Of a stretch of 64,000 nt of DNA, positions 11,793 through 20,637 are shown piece after piece. Within the stretch, counting starts at the first letter, position 1, and each line of letters starts with the position of its first letter. Source of the DNA: Pseudonocardia autotrophica (lineage in GTDB: Bacteria > Actinomycetota > Actinomycetes > Mycobacteriales > Pseudonocardiaceae); assembly GCF_003945385.1 (NCBI RefSeq), contig NZ_AP018920.1, positions 744,001 to 808,000 of the forward strand, read 5' to 3'. The notes under the pieces are model-generated. The model did not search any database, had not been told where the DNA came from, and was given only the letters and a program-made list of their open reading frames with translations. Made by a program: the position numbers and the translations under genes.

Positions 11793-13184
11793 ATGGCCGA
11801 CTCGACCGCCGTCGTCTGGTTCCGGCGTGACCTGCGGGTCGCCGACCAGCCCACGTTCCTCGCCGCCGCGGACGCGGCCGATCGCGCGCTGGCGCTGTTC
11901 GTGCTGGACCCGGCGCTGCTGAAGCCCTCCGGCGCGGCCCGGATCAACTTCCTGTTCGGCTGCCTGCGCGAGCTCGACGAAGCGCTCGGCGGCCGGCTGC
12001 TGATCGTCCGGGGCGACCCGGCCGACGTCGTCCCGCGGGTTGCGCGGGCGGCCGGTGCCACGACGGTGCACGTCGCCGCCGACTTCGGGCCCTACGGCCG
12101 GGAACGCGACGAGCGGGTCGAGAAGGCGCTCGCCGACGACGGCGCCGAGCTGGTCCGCACCGGCTCGCCCTACGCGGTCGCGCCCGGCCGGGTGGAGAAG
12201 GGCACCGGCGGCTCGTTCAAGGTGTTCACCCCGTTCAGCCGGGCCTGGGCCGATCACGGCTGGCGGGCCCCCGCCACGACCGACGGGTCCACCTGCGACT
12301 GGCTCGACCCGGCGGCGCCGGCCGGCGGCCCGCGCGCGGTTCGCATCCCCGGCGACGAGCCGTGCGACGCCGAGCTCCCGGAGCCGGGTGAGCGGGCGGC
12401 GCTGGCCCGCTGGGCGGAGTTCCTCGACGATGCCGTGGCGCACTACAAGCCGGAGCGCGACATCCCGGCGAAGGCGGGCACCTCGGGCATGTCGCCGTAC
12501 CTGAAGTACGGCTGTGTGCACCCGCGCACGCTGCTCGCCGATCTCGGCCGCCGGCGCGGCGACTCGGTGTCCACCTTCCGCACCGAGATCGCCTGGCGGG
12601 AGTTCTACGCCGACGTGCTGCACCGGCGCCCGGACTCGGCCCGGGGCAACTACGACACCGCGTTCGACCACCTGCCGCTGCGCACCGGGAAGGACGCGTA
12701 CGCCGACTTCGACCGCTGGCGCGACGGCCGGACCGGTTTCCCGATCGTCGACGCCGGGATGCGCCAGCTGCGCGCCACGGCCTGGATGCACAACCGGCTG
12801 CGGATGGTCGTCGCGTCGTTCCTGGTGAAGGACCTGCACCTGCCGTGGTGGTGGGGTGCCCGGCACTTCATGCAGCTGCTGGTGGACGGCGACCTGGCGT
12901 CCAACCAGCACGGCTGGCAGTGGACGGCCGGATCGGGGACGGACGCCTCGCCGTACTTCCGGATCTTCAACCCGATCACCCAGGGGGAACGCTTCGACCC
13001 GGACGGCGAGTACGTCCGGCGCTGGGTGCCGGAGCTGGCCGGTGTCGGGGGCAAGGCGGTGCACCAGCCGTGGAAGCTGCCCGGCGGGATCCCGGACGGC
13101 TATCCGGAGCCGATGGTCGACCACCGCGCCGAACGGCAGGACGCGCTGGACCGCTACGAGCTCGTCAAGAACGCCCGGGGCTGA
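11793..13184 (+). CDS. phr: Deoxyribodipyrimidine photo-lyase
   Basis: Light-driven repair of cyclobutane pyrimidine dimers. 463 aa with an N-terminal Rossmann antenna domain (AVVWFRRDLRVADQPTFL, GDPADVVPRVA) and a C-terminal FAD domain with AWMHNRLRMVVASFLVKDL, WWWGARHFMQLLVDGDLASN, and the hallmark QHGWQWTAGSGTDASPYFR. The WQW-GSG-T-A-PYFRIFNP pattern fits class I CPD photolyases rather than (6-4) enzymes. It ends 20 bp inside the convergent ABC permease gene (3' overlap 13165-13184). Confidence 0.94.
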   Translation: MADSTAVVWFRRDLRVADQPTFLAAADAADRALALFVLDPALLKPSGAARINFLFGCLRELDEALGGRLLIVRGDPADVVPRVARAAGATTVHVAADFGPYGRERDERVEKALADDGAELVRTGSPYAVAPGRVEKGTGGSFKVFTPFSRAWADHGWRAPATTDGSTCDWLDPAAPAGGPRAVRIPGDEPCDAELPEPGERAALARWAEFLDDAVAHYKPERDIPAKAGTSGMSPYLKYGCVHPRTLLADLGRRRGDSVSTFRTEIAWREFYADVLHRRPDSARGNYDTAFDHLPLRTGKDAYADFDRWRDGRTGFPIVDAGMRQLRATAWMHNRLRMVVASFLVKDLHLPWWWGARHFMQLLVDGDLASNQHGWQWTAGSGTDASPYFRIFNPITQGERFDPDGEYVRRWVPELAGVGGKAVHQPWKLPGGIPDGYPEPMVDHRAERQDALDRYELVKNARG

Positions 13185-14355
13185 CCCGCAGCGCCTCCCG
13201 CCAGGAGATCCGGGCGCCGGTGCGCAGGATCGAGTTCCGGTAGACCCGCGCGGCCAGCAGCACCATCCCGGTCAGCGCCGCCAGCGCGAGCAGCAGCGCG
13301 ACCAGCGGCTCCCACCAGGCGGTGACCCCCAGCGCGGTGCGCGCCGGCATCAGCGTCTGGGAGAAGAACGGCACGAACGACAGCACCGTGGCAACGGTGT
13401 TCCGCGGATCGGCCGGCAGGATCGCGACGGCCAGCAGGAACGGCAGCAGCAGCGGCACCGCGATCGGCGCCGTCACCGACTGGAGCTCCTCCTGACGGGA
13501 CACCAGCGCCCCGGCCGCCGCGTACAGCGTCGCGAAGAGGAAGAAGCCGACCAGGTACCAGACGACGACCGACGGCAGCATCCCCAGCAGCAGCGTGGGC
13601 ACCGCGAGCACGCCGGTGGCGAGCGCGATCGTCGTCCCGATCCCGCCGAGGATCAGCAGCTGCAACAGCCCGACCAGGCCCAGCCCGAGGATCTTCCCGG
13701 CGAGCAGGTGGCCGGGCCGGACGGTGGCCAGCAGCAGCTCCACCACCCGGCTGGACTTCTCCTCGACCACACCCTGCGACACGGCGGCGCCGTACGCGGT
13801 GACCGAGAAGAACAGCAGCAGCGTCACCGACAGCGCGATACCGACCCGCTGGCCGCGTTCCGGGTCCTCCGGTTCGAGGGTGCGCACACCGACCCCGGAC
13901 CGCTCGGTGACCTGCGCCGGATCGGCGCCCGCCGCACTCAGCGCGTCGCTCACCGCGCGCTGCTCGACGACCTCGGTCACCAGCCCGCGCAGGGCGCCGC
14001 CGACATCGTCGCGACCGACGAGCTGATAGCTGCCCGGTGCGCCGGTGAGCATCGCGTCGGCCTCACCGGAGCGCACCATCGACTCCCCGGTGGGCCGGTC
14101 ACCGGCCTCGGTGAGCCGCAGCACGAGACCCTGCCGATCGGCGCCGGCCTGCAGATCGGTGCGCAGCTCGCCGGACTGCCCCTGCAGGACCAGCGACGAC
14201 TCCGAGCTCTGCGAGCCGACGAACGCGAACACCGCGCCGTAGCCACCGAACACGGCCAGCATCAGCAGCAGCCCGACCAGGAAGGTCCGGGATCGGACCT
14301 GGGTGGTGATCTCCCGGCGGGCGACCAGGGCGATCGTGGCGGCGGGTCCGGTCAT
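13165..14355 (-). CDS. ABC-2 type transporter permease (NatB/YhaP-like)
   Basis: 396 aa. An N-terminal membrane anchor (FLVGLLLMLAVFGGYGAVF) is followed by a ~130-residue extracytoplasmic region and then five or six C-terminal membrane segments, the NatB/YhaP architecture. GVVEEKSSRVVELLLATVRPGHLLAGKILG is the signature stretch of this group. Its ATG overlaps the stop of the ATPase gene (ATGA), so the two are translationally coupled. Likely an exporter of unknown substrate. Confidence 0.88.
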   Translation of the reverse strand: MTGPAATIALVARREITTQVRSRTFLVGLLLMLAVFGGYGAVFAFVGSQSSESSLVLQGQSGELRTDLQAGADRQGLVLRLTEAGDRPTGESMVRSGEADAMLTGAPGSYQLVGRDDVGGALRGLVTEVVEQRAVSDALSAAGADPAQVTERSGVGVRTLEPEDPERGQRVGIALSVTLLLFFSVTAYGAAVSQGVVEEKSSRVVELLLATVRPGHLLAGKILGLGLVGLLQLLILGGIGTTIALATGVLAVPTLLLGMLPSVVVWYLVGFFLFATLYAAAGALVSRQEELQSVTAPIAVPLLLPFLLAVAILPADPRNTVATVLSFVPFFSQTLMPARTALGVTAWWEPLVALLLALAALTGMVLLAARVYRNSILRTGARISWREALRVSPGRS

Positions 14356-15257
14356 GCGGCCGCACCGCCGGGGAGTCGATCGGCGACGGCGTCGCGGTAC
14401 AGCTCGGTCAGTGGCGGCCGGTACGGCCCGAACGCGCGCACCGGTCCGGCCGCCAGCGCGGCCGTGAGCAGTTCCTGATCGCCGGTGCCCGCCACCAGCT
14501 CGACGCGGGTCCGGTCACCCGTCGTGTCCAGCACTCGCACCCCCGCCAGCCCGTCGGCCCAGCCGGGCGGCGGGCCGGTGACGTCGTAGCGGTCGCCACC
14601 GCCGGAGCGCAGCTCCCCGACCGACCCGACGGCGACCATCCGACCGGCCGAGATGATCCCCACCCGGTCGCAGAGCCGCTCCACCAGCTCCAGCTGGTGC
14701 GAGGAGAAGATCACCGGGGTGCCCGTCGCGGCCCGTTCGCGCAGCACGTCGCTCATCGTGTCGACGGCAGTCGGGTCCAGCCCGGAGAACGGCTCGTCGA
14801 GCACCAGCAGTTCCGGATCGTGCACCAGCGCGGCGCACAGCTGCACCCGTTGCTGGTTGCCCAGTGACAGCTTCTGGACCTCGTCGGCGCGCCGACCGGC
14901 GAGGCCGAGCCGCTCGGTCCAGTGCTCGGCGGCGGCGACGGCGGCCGCACGCGGCACGCCGTGCAGCCGGGCCAGGTAGACGAGCTGCTCGACGACCCGC
15001 ATCTTCGGGTAGAGGCCGCGTTCCTCGGGCAGGTACCCGATCCGGCGGCGAACCGCCGCATCCACCGGCGCGCCCCGCCACGAGACGGATCCGGCGTCGG
15101 GTTCGAGCACCCCGAGCACGATCCGCATCGTGGTCGTCTTGCCCGCCCCGTTGCCGCCGACGAAGCCGAAGAGCTCGCCCGGGCGCACCTCGAACGTCAC
15201 GTCCTCCAGTGCCGTCGCGGTGCCGAACCGCTTGTCGAGCCCCTCGATCGCCAGCAC
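14352..15257 (-). CDS. ABC transporter ATPase (NatA-like)
   Basis: 301 aa from the GTG at 15257 (MLAIEGLDKRFG). Walker A GGNGAGKTTT, signature LSLGNQQRVQL (LSGGQ variant), Walker B LLVLDEPFSGLDP and the switch histidine in IFSSHQLELVE are all present. The C-terminal ~80 residues form the extension typical of export ATPases. The frame is open further upstream to 15356, but that part would run into the shared promoter region. TAGCGT lies 7 nt before the chosen GTG. Operon with the permease downstream. Confidence 0.9.
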   Translation of the reverse strand: MLAIEGLDKRFGTATALEDVTFEVRPGELFGFVGGNGAGKTTTMRIVLGVLEPDAGSVSWRGAPVDAAVRRRIGYLPEERGLYPKMRVVEQLVYLARLHGVPRAAAVAAAEHWTERLGLAGRRADEVQKLSLGNQQRVQLCAALVHDPELLVLDEPFSGLDPTAVDTMSDVLRERAATGTPVIFSSHQLELVERLCDRVGIISAGRMVAVGSVGELRSGGGDRYDVTGPPPGWADGLAGVRVLDTTGDRTRVELVAGTGDQELLTAALAAGPVRAFGPYRPPLTELYRDAVADRLPGGAAA

Positions 15258-15264
15258 GGCGGCG

Positions 15265-15270
15265 ACGCTA
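15265..15270 (-). promoter_or_regulatory. -10 hexamer of ABC ATPase, probable leaderless start
   Basis: TAGCGT on the minus strand, 7 nt upstream of the GTG at 15257, without a Shine-Dalgarno sequence in between. Confidence 0.55.
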
Positions 15271-15382
15271 CACGGACCCCCGTCCGCACAGCGGAACGTG
15301 ATCGTTGCACGGGGTAGCAGGCCCGGATTTCGCTCTGTAAGCTCCCCGCCGCGCAATGCCCGAGAATATGTCGATTGTGTAA

Positions 15383-15416
15383 CGAAATGCGTTCCCTGGT
15401 TGCGGAACGCATTTCG
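15383..15416. promoter_or_regulatory. 13-bp perfect inverted repeat, probable operator
   Basis: Arms cgaaatgcgttcc (15383-15395) and ggaacgcatttcg (15404-15416) around an 8-nt spacer. It lies 20 bp before the start of the MHS transporter and ~125 bp before the divergent ABC operon. The arm length and position suit a dimeric repressor. A hairpin in the leader RNA is the alternative. No regulator gene is adjacent. Confidence 0.6.
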
Positions 15417-15435
15417 GTAATGGGGGGTGTATCGA

Positions 15436-16809
15436 ATGTCCTCGGTTCCGGCCGATCCCGGTCAGCAGGGCACGCACGGTGAGGTCGAGCCGTCGATCCT
15501 GCGTCGAGCGGTCGCCGCCTCGGCGATCGGAAATGCCACCGAATGGTACGACTACGGCGTCTACGGATACGTCGCGGTGATCATTGGGGCGAACTTCTTC
15601 CCCGGCGACTACGAGCGGCTGTTCGCGCTCCTCGGGCTGGCCGTCTCGTTCGTGCTGCGCCCGCTCGGCGGGATCGTCTGGGGGCCGCTGGGCGACCGGA
15701 TCGGCCGGCAGAAGGTCCTCGCGATGACCATCATCCTGATGGGTGTCGCCACCTTCCTGATCGGCATCCTGCCGACCTTCGAGACCATCGGTGTGCTCGC
15801 GCCGATCCTGCTGATCCTGCTGCGCGTGGTGCAGGGCTTCTCCACCGGCGGTGAGTACGGCGGCGCCGCGACCTTCATGGCCGAGTACTCCCCGGACCGG
15901 AGGCGAGGCTTCTGGGGCAGCTTCCTGGAGTTCGGCACGATGGCTGGTCTGACCCTGGCCGCGCTGGTCGTCTTCGGGCTCACCGCCGCGGTCGGCAGCG
16001 ACGCGATGAACAGCTGGGGCTGGCGGATCCCGTTCATGCTGGCGCTCCCGCTCGCGCTGATCGGTCTGTACATCCGGAGCAAGCTCGAGGACACCCCGGT
16101 GTTCCGCGAGCTGGAGGAGAGCGGGCAGGCGGAGACGGCGGCCACCGGGGCGCTCAAGCGCCTGCTCGTCGACTACAACAAGCCGATCATCACCCTCTTC
16201 GGCCTGGTCATCGCGCTGAACGTCACGAACTACGTGCTGCTGACCTACATGCCGACCTACCTGCAGGGCACCATCGGGATGAACGCCGACGACGCCACCC
16301 TGGTCGGCGTGCTCGGCGGGGCGCTGATGATGGTCTTCATCCCGATGGCGGGGTCGCTGTCCGACCGGATCGGCCGCAAGCCCTGCTGGCTCATCTCGCT
16401 GACCGGCGTGTTCGTGCTGGCGATCCCGATGTACATGCTGATGGGGGTCAGCTTCGGCTGGGCGGTGGTCGGCTTCACCGTGCTGGGGCTGGTCTACGCG
16501 CTGCAGCTGGGCACCATCTCGGCGACGTTCCCGGCGATGTTCCCGACCCACGTCCGGTTCGCCGGGATGGCGATCTCCTACAACGTGGCCACCGCGATCT
16601 TCGGCGGCTGGGCGCCGGTCGCGAGCGAGGCGCTCGTGGAATCGACCGGGGATCTGCTCGTCCCGGCGTACTTCATGATGGGTGCCTCGCTCGTCGGGCT
16701 GGTCGCGCTCTACTTCGTGATCGAGACGAAGGGGTCGTCGTTGGGCGGCCGGGAGCTGCCGGGGCTCGCCGAGCACGAGGCGAGGCTGGCGGCCAAGGCA
16801 CGCGCCTGA
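15436..16809 (+). CDS. MHS-family MFS symporter (ProP/ShiA-like)
   Basis: 457 aa from the ATG at 15436, preceded by a gggggg tract. The metabolite:H+ symporter family is indicated by AVAASAIGNATEWYDYGVYG near the N-terminus, RPLGGIVWGPLGDRIGRQK, and LRVVQGFSTGGEYGGAATFM. Members import osmolytes (proline, betaine), shikimate, citrate or alpha-ketoglutarate, and the substrate cannot be fixed here. Controlled presumably through the 13-bp inverted repeat just upstream. Confidence 0.88.
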   Translation: MSSVPADPGQQGTHGEVEPSILRRAVAASAIGNATEWYDYGVYGYVAVIIGANFFPGDYERLFALLGLAVSFVLRPLGGIVWGPLGDRIGRQKVLAMTIILMGVATFLIGILPTFETIGVLAPILLILLRVVQGFSTGGEYGGAATFMAEYSPDRRRGFWGSFLEFGTMAGLTLAALVVFGLTAAVGSDAMNSWGWRIPFMLALPLALIGLYIRSKLEDTPVFRELEESGQAETAATGALKRLLVDYNKPIITLFGLVIALNVTNYVLLTYMPTYLQGTIGMNADDATLVGVLGGALMMVFIPMAGSLSDRIGRKPCWLISLTGVFVLAIPMYMLMGVSFGWAVVGFTVLGLVYALQLGTISATFPAMFPTHVRFAGMAISYNVATAIFGGWAPVASEALVESTGDLLVPAYFMMGASLVGLVALYFVIETKGSSLGGRELPGLAEHEARLAAKARA

Positions 16810-16823
16810 ACTCCGCACCACCA

Positions 16824-16868
16824 CCGGGCCGGGCCCGTCTCCGCAGGCCGGAGGCGGGCCCGGCCCGG
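16824..16868. terminator. Bidirectional hairpin terminator
   Basis: 14-bp perfect stem, ccgggccgggcccg (16824-16837) with 16855-16868, between the convergent transporter and GGCT-like genes. Confidence 0.8.
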
Positions 16869-16869
16869 T

Positions 16870-17973
16870 TCAGCGGCGGGCGGCCCAGCCGCCGGGCAGC
16901 GGCACGTGCCCGTCCCGCGAGGCCGTCCACAGCCAGACCCAGCAGACGGCGCCGTCCTCCAGCACCACCCGGATCCGGCGGTACTCCGGGCCCTCGTGGT
17001 CGTCCAGCGCCGGCAGCGAGCGCACCGGATCGGCGAGCTCGACCAGATAGCCGGGGACGCCCGTGGTGCCGTCCAGGCTCAGCGCCGGATAGCCGTGCCC
17101 GGTGTCGGCGACACCGCCGACGGACAGGAACGCCGGTCGCGGCAGGACGAGCGGATCGGCGTGCCCGCGGGCCAGCGGCCAGGCGTGCTGGCCGGGCATC
17201 AGTGATCCGTAGACGAAGATCCGGGACGGCCAGCCGTCCGGCTCGGGCGGACCGGTCACCGTCGTGGTGTCCAGACCGTCGGCGCCCGGCTCGCCGGTCA
17301 GCGCGGCCGCATCCGCCTGGCCGAGCTGCGTGCACCGGACCGGGCTGCCGCCGACCAGCAGCGGGCGCCGGTCGGTCCGTGCGACACCGGTGGGGCGCTC
17401 GGGCGCGACGTAGGCGCAGAGCCGGTCCAGCACCGCCCCGGTCTCGGGGACGATCACCGATCCGGTGGCGATCCGGGCCAGCCGGTAGCGGGGCGGGTCC
17501 GCGGATCGGCCCTCCACGGCGTCGAGTGCGGCGAACTGCTCCGGCGCCGTCAGCCAGACGACGTGCTCCTCGGCCACTCCGGGGACGGCGGCCAGGGTGG
17601 CCGGACGCTGGTCGTCGACCACCCGCCGGCCGGCCGACCAGACGGCGGCCAGGCCCTCCGTCCGGACCTGCAACGCGACGACCGGCCCGGTGAGCCCCCG
17701 GTGCTCCCGCATCCAGCTGATCTTCTCCGGATTCGCGTTCGATCCGTAGCCGAGCACCGGCACCCGCTGCGCGAGCGGCACCGCACCTCGCCCGGCCAGC
17801 CAGTCGTCCAGGCAGCGCCGGTCGACCCGCCATCCGGACGGCGCCGACGGATCCGGCGTGATCGGGTTGGTCAGCGCGTCCTCGTGCACGAACGAGACAT
17901 CCGGCCGGGACCCCGGATAGGGCTCCGCGGGGAAGCCGGAATCCGGCCACGGTGGCGAGGTGTCCGGGTTCAT
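16870..17973 (-). CDS. Double gamma-glutamylcyclotransferase-like (AIG2-fold) protein
   Basis: 367 aa from the ATG at 17973. The C-terminal half carries the GGCT/AIG2 signature RIFVYGSLMPGQHAWPL and a late acidic motif LPALDDHEGPEYRRIRV. The N-terminal half has a second, related-looking VPVLGYGSNANPEKISWM. Two GGCT-like folds in one chain is not the usual single-domain form. Family members open gamma-glutamyl amines or act as toxin-modifying enzymes; activity here is unassigned. TACCGT 8 nt before the ATG suggests a leaderless message. Confidence 0.75.
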   Translation of the reverse strand: MNPDTSPPWPDSGFPAEPYPGSRPDVSFVHEDALTNPITPDPSAPSGWRVDRRCLDDWLAGRGAVPLAQRVPVLGYGSNANPEKISWMREHRGLTGPVVALQVRTEGLAAVWSAGRRVVDDQRPATLAAVPGVAEEHVVWLTAPEQFAALDAVEGRSADPPRYRLARIATGSVIVPETGAVLDRLCAYVAPERPTGVARTDRRPLLVGGSPVRCTQLGQADAAALTGEPGADGLDTTTVTGPPEPDGWPSRIFVYGSLMPGQHAWPLARGHADPLVLPRPAFLSVGGVADTGHGYPALSLDGTTGVPGYLVELADPVRSLPALDDHEGPEYRRIRVVLEDGAVCWVWLWTASRDGHVPLPGGWAARR

Positions 17974-17981
17974 GCGGTGCG

Positions 17982-17987
17982 ACGGTA
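17982..17987 (-). promoter_or_regulatory. -10 hexamer of GGCT-like gene
   Basis: TACCGT on the minus strand, 8 nt before the ATG at 17973. Confidence 0.5.
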
Positions 17988-18189
17988 GTGCCTCGTCGCA
18001 GGACGTTGGGGTCGGAATCGGTGGATCCAGGCGTTCACTCGCAAGGCGCCGGACGGGCCCAGTACCGGAGGTACTCGGCTTGTTCGGCAACGCCGCGAGC
18101 GGGCGGCTGGGCCGCCGAGTTCGGCCCTGAACGTTCTGTGACGGGGCACCGGATCAACACCGGGGAGTGCGCACCTCCCGGTACGGGCG

Positions 18190-18489
18190 TCAGCCGGTGT
18201 CGTCGTGCGTCCGGCGCAGCGCCGGATGCAGGCGGCGGATCAGCACCGACGCCAGTGCGGCCAGCGCGAGCACCCCGAGCCAACCGGTCAGGGCGTAGAC
18301 CCAGGCCGGTGCGCCCTCGGGTACCGAGGTCACCACCCCGACGAGCGTGAGCAGAGCTGCGCCGATGCCGACCAGCAGCCGCTGCCAGCCCGGGAGTTCC
18401 TCGGGCAGGGTCAGCGATCCGAGCAGCCGGCGCAGGGCGGGTCCGATCGGCCGGGTCACCGGGGTGACGCTACGGCGCTCTCCGGTCAT
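18190..18489 (-). CDS. Small two-TM membrane protein
   Basis: 99 aa with two hydrophobic helices (LLVGIGAALLTLVGVVTSV and a second around LTGWLGVLALAALASVLI) and basic ends. Not recognised. Its ATG overlaps the stop of the preceding gene (ATGA at 18486-18489), so the pair forms a translationally coupled operon. The 216 bp between this gene and the next one to the left (17974-18189) hold no gene that I can support. Confidence 0.6.
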   Translation of the reverse strand: MTGERRSVTPVTRPIGPALRRLLGSLTLPEELPGWQRLLVGIGAALLTLVGVVTSVPEGAPAWVYALTGWLGVLALAALASVLIRRLHPALRRTHDDTG

Positions 18490-18734
18490 CGCCGCTCACG
18501 GCCCTTCGCGACTGCCCGCCGCAGCAGTGCGGTCGCGACCATCAGTCCGAACACGACCAGCACCCCGACGATCGAGCGCACCCACAGCGGGGTGGCGTCG
18601 GGGAGCAGCAGGGGCACCGAGAACACCCCGACCATCGAGGTGCTGAGCACGATCATGACCAGCAGCGGCGGCGGGGTCCCCGCCGGGAACGTCAGGGCCC
18701 GCACGAGCGGGTTGCGCCGGACCGGATCGGACAT
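18486..18734 (-). CDS. Small two-TM membrane protein
   Basis: 82 aa from the ATG at 18734 (MSDPVRRNPLVRALTFPAG) with helices around LLVMIVLSTSMVGVFSVPLL and SIVGVLVVFGLMVATALL, and a basic C-terminus. It is similar in plan to its operon partner at 18190-18489. Function unknown. The start is supported by TAGCGT 7 nt upstream; that hexamer contains the stop codon of the prm regulator gene. Confidence 0.62.
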   Translation of the reverse strand: MSDPVRRNPLVRALTFPAGTPPPLLVMIVLSTSMVGVFSVPLLLPDATPLWVRSIVGVLVVFGLMVATALLRRAVAKGRERR

Positions 18735-18741
18735 ATCGCGC

Positions 18742-18747
18742 ACGCTA
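18742..18747 (-). promoter_or_regulatory. -10 hexamer overlapping the upstream stop codon
   Basis: TAGCGT on the minus strand, 7 nt before the ATG at 18734. Its TAG (18747-18745) is also the stop codon of the activator gene. Confidence 0.55.
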
Positions 18748-20637
18748 CCCGGAGATCGACACACCCTCCGGCATCGCGATCCCGTAGCCGCGGATCTTCC
18801 GGTAGATCGTGGCCCGGCTCATCCCGAGCCGCCGGGCGGCCTCGGCCTTGTTGCCGTCGGCGTCGAGCAGCGCGTCGACGATCGCGTCGCACTCGATCGA
18901 CTCCAGTGGTGTCAGTACCCGGCGGGTGAGGGCCCTGGTCTCCGGCGGGAGGTCCTCCACCCGGATCACCCCGGTGCGGCGGCGGGCGACGACCTTGCGC
19001 AGGACCTGGTAGAGCTGGTCCACATTGCCCGGCCAGCGGTTGCGCATCAGCACCCGCAGCGCCTCCGGTGAGCAGGTCAGGTCGGCGCCGCGGGTCAGCC
19101 GGGCCAGCAGGTACGGCACGAGCTCGGCGACGTCCTCCACGTGGTGGCGCAGCGGCGGCACCTCGATCGTCCGCGGGAACGCGCCCAGCAGCTCGGTCAG
19201 CTCCGGGAGGTCGGTACCGCTCTCGGGTGCGGGGCCACGGGTCGCGACCACCCACGGGCGCTCGTGGTCGGTCGACTCGCGCTGTGGTTCCAGTGCCTCG
19301 GTCAGCGCGCTCGCGGCGGCCGCGGGCAGCGTGTCGACCTCGCGGAGCACCAGCGTCCCGTTGCTGCCGGCGAGCTCGTCGACGACCTCGGACAGCCAGC
19401 GCGGCGAGAAGTCGGCCGCGTCGAGGATCCGCACGTGCCCGGCGGGGGAGTGCAGGTGGTGGGTGGCCCGGGCGAGGGTGGTCCGGCCCGAACCCGGCTC
19501 GCCCTCGAGCACCACCCACTCGTTCTTGCGCAGGTGCCGGTCGACGGACTGGGCGCACTTGGTCCACAGCGCGCCGGAGCCGACCGCGGTCGGCAGCGCC
19601 GTGGTGATTGTCGGGTGCGAGCCGCGGGGGCCGGGCGCCTCCCGGTGGGTCAGTGTCACCTGGAGCACCCCGCCCGAGGACCCGTCGCTCTCGGCCCAGC
19701 TCGGACGGCACTGCACCCTGGCGGTCGCGCCGCTGGGCAGGTCGACGACGAGCTGGCGGCTGCGCCCGGAGCGCAGCGCCTCGGTGGCCCCGGCCAGCAG
19801 CGGGACCTGGTCCGACGGCGCGATCAGCTCGCGGGCCCGGTCGTTCATCATCACCAGGTCGTCGCCCACGGCGAGCACCGCGGTGTTCCCGGCCCGCTGG
19901 ACAGCGGCGAGGTAGTCGTGCAGCAGGGTCAGCTCGTGCCGCCCGGAGGCGGCCAGCAACGCCTCCTCGATCCGGCGGGCGGTGGTCGCCGCCGTCGCCA
20001 TCATCAGCGAGTTGGCCTCCCTCCGCCAGCCCGTCAGGTCGACCACGCCGAGGATCTTCCCGGTCACCGGGTGCCGGATCGGCGCGCCGGCGCAGGCCAG
20101 GTCCTCCAGGTGCTCGACGAAGTGTTCGTGCCCGAAGACCGCGGTCGGCCGGCGCCCCTCCAGTGCGGTGCCGATCCCGTTCGTGCCGACGTGCCGCTCG
20201 GCGTAGGAGAAGCCCGGCGCCAGCCACACCCGATCCAGGTGCTGGCGCAGCGCCGAGTCACCGGTGCGGCGGTCGAGGACGACGCCGTCGTGGTCGCACA
20301 GGATCAGGCTGACCGGCTCGGTGGCGAACTGGTCCGCGAGCTCGGCCACGATCGGTGTCGCGGCCCTGGCCAGCGGCCCGTCGGTCTCGCAGTCCAGCTC
20401 GGCGAGGTCGATCGAATCGGCCGGGACATCCATGTCGCGGGACCGGATCCAGGAGGCCAGGATCGGGGCGCGGACCGACTCGGGGGCCACGGCGTCGCGG
20501 TGCAGGAAGGCCTCCCGCGCCGCCGCCACCCGTTCCGTTGCGACGAGAGCACTCGCGTGGCGGCTACCGGGGCTGTGCGGGGCGGTGGTCCGCCCTGATC
20601 CGGTACCGCCCTGCGCACCATCGGGCAGGGATGTCAC
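18745..20637 (-). CDS. GAF/AAA+/Fis transcriptional activator of the prm operon (MimR/AcoR-like)
   Basis: 630 aa from the GTG at 20637, which has gaggagg 7 nt upstream. Order: GAF sensor domain (~80-230, with the APGFSYAERHVGTNGIGTAL and HPVTGKILGVVDLTGW motifs), linker, AAA+ module with Walker A (EGEPGSGRTTLA) and a Walker-B-like GTLVLREVDTLP, then a Fis HTH (NKAEAARRLGMSRATIYRKI). The segment between Walker A and B is short and lacks GAFTGA, the loop that contacts sigma-54. Actinobacteria generally lack RpoN, so it must activate another holoenzyme. Homologues such as MimR are required for transcription of mim/prm genes. Divergent from prmA. Confidence 0.9.
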   Translation of the reverse strand: MTSLPDGAQGGTGSGRTTAPHSPGSRHASALVATERVAAAREAFLHRDAVAPESVRAPILASWIRSRDMDVPADSIDLAELDCETDGPLARAATPIVAELADQFATEPVSLILCDHDGVVLDRRTGDSALRQHLDRVWLAPGFSYAERHVGTNGIGTALEGRRPTAVFGHEHFVEHLEDLACAGAPIRHPVTGKILGVVDLTGWRREANSLMMATAATTARRIEEALLAASGRHELTLLHDYLAAVQRAGNTAVLAVGDDLVMMNDRARELIAPSDQVPLLAGATEALRSGRSRQLVVDLPSGATARVQCRPSWAESDGSSGGVLQVTLTHREAPGPRGSHPTITTALPTAVGSGALWTKCAQSVDRHLRKNEWVVLEGEPGSGRTTLARATHHLHSPAGHVRILDAADFSPRWLSEVVDELAGSNGTLVLREVDTLPAAAASALTEALEPQRESTDHERPWVVATRGPAPESGTDLPELTELLGAFPRTIEVPPLRHHVEDVAELVPYLLARLTRGADLTCSPEALRVLMRNRWPGNVDQLYQVLRKVVARRRTGVIRVEDLPPETRALTRRVLTPLESIECDAIVDALLDADGNKAEAARRLGMSRATIYRKIRGYGIAMPEGVSISG

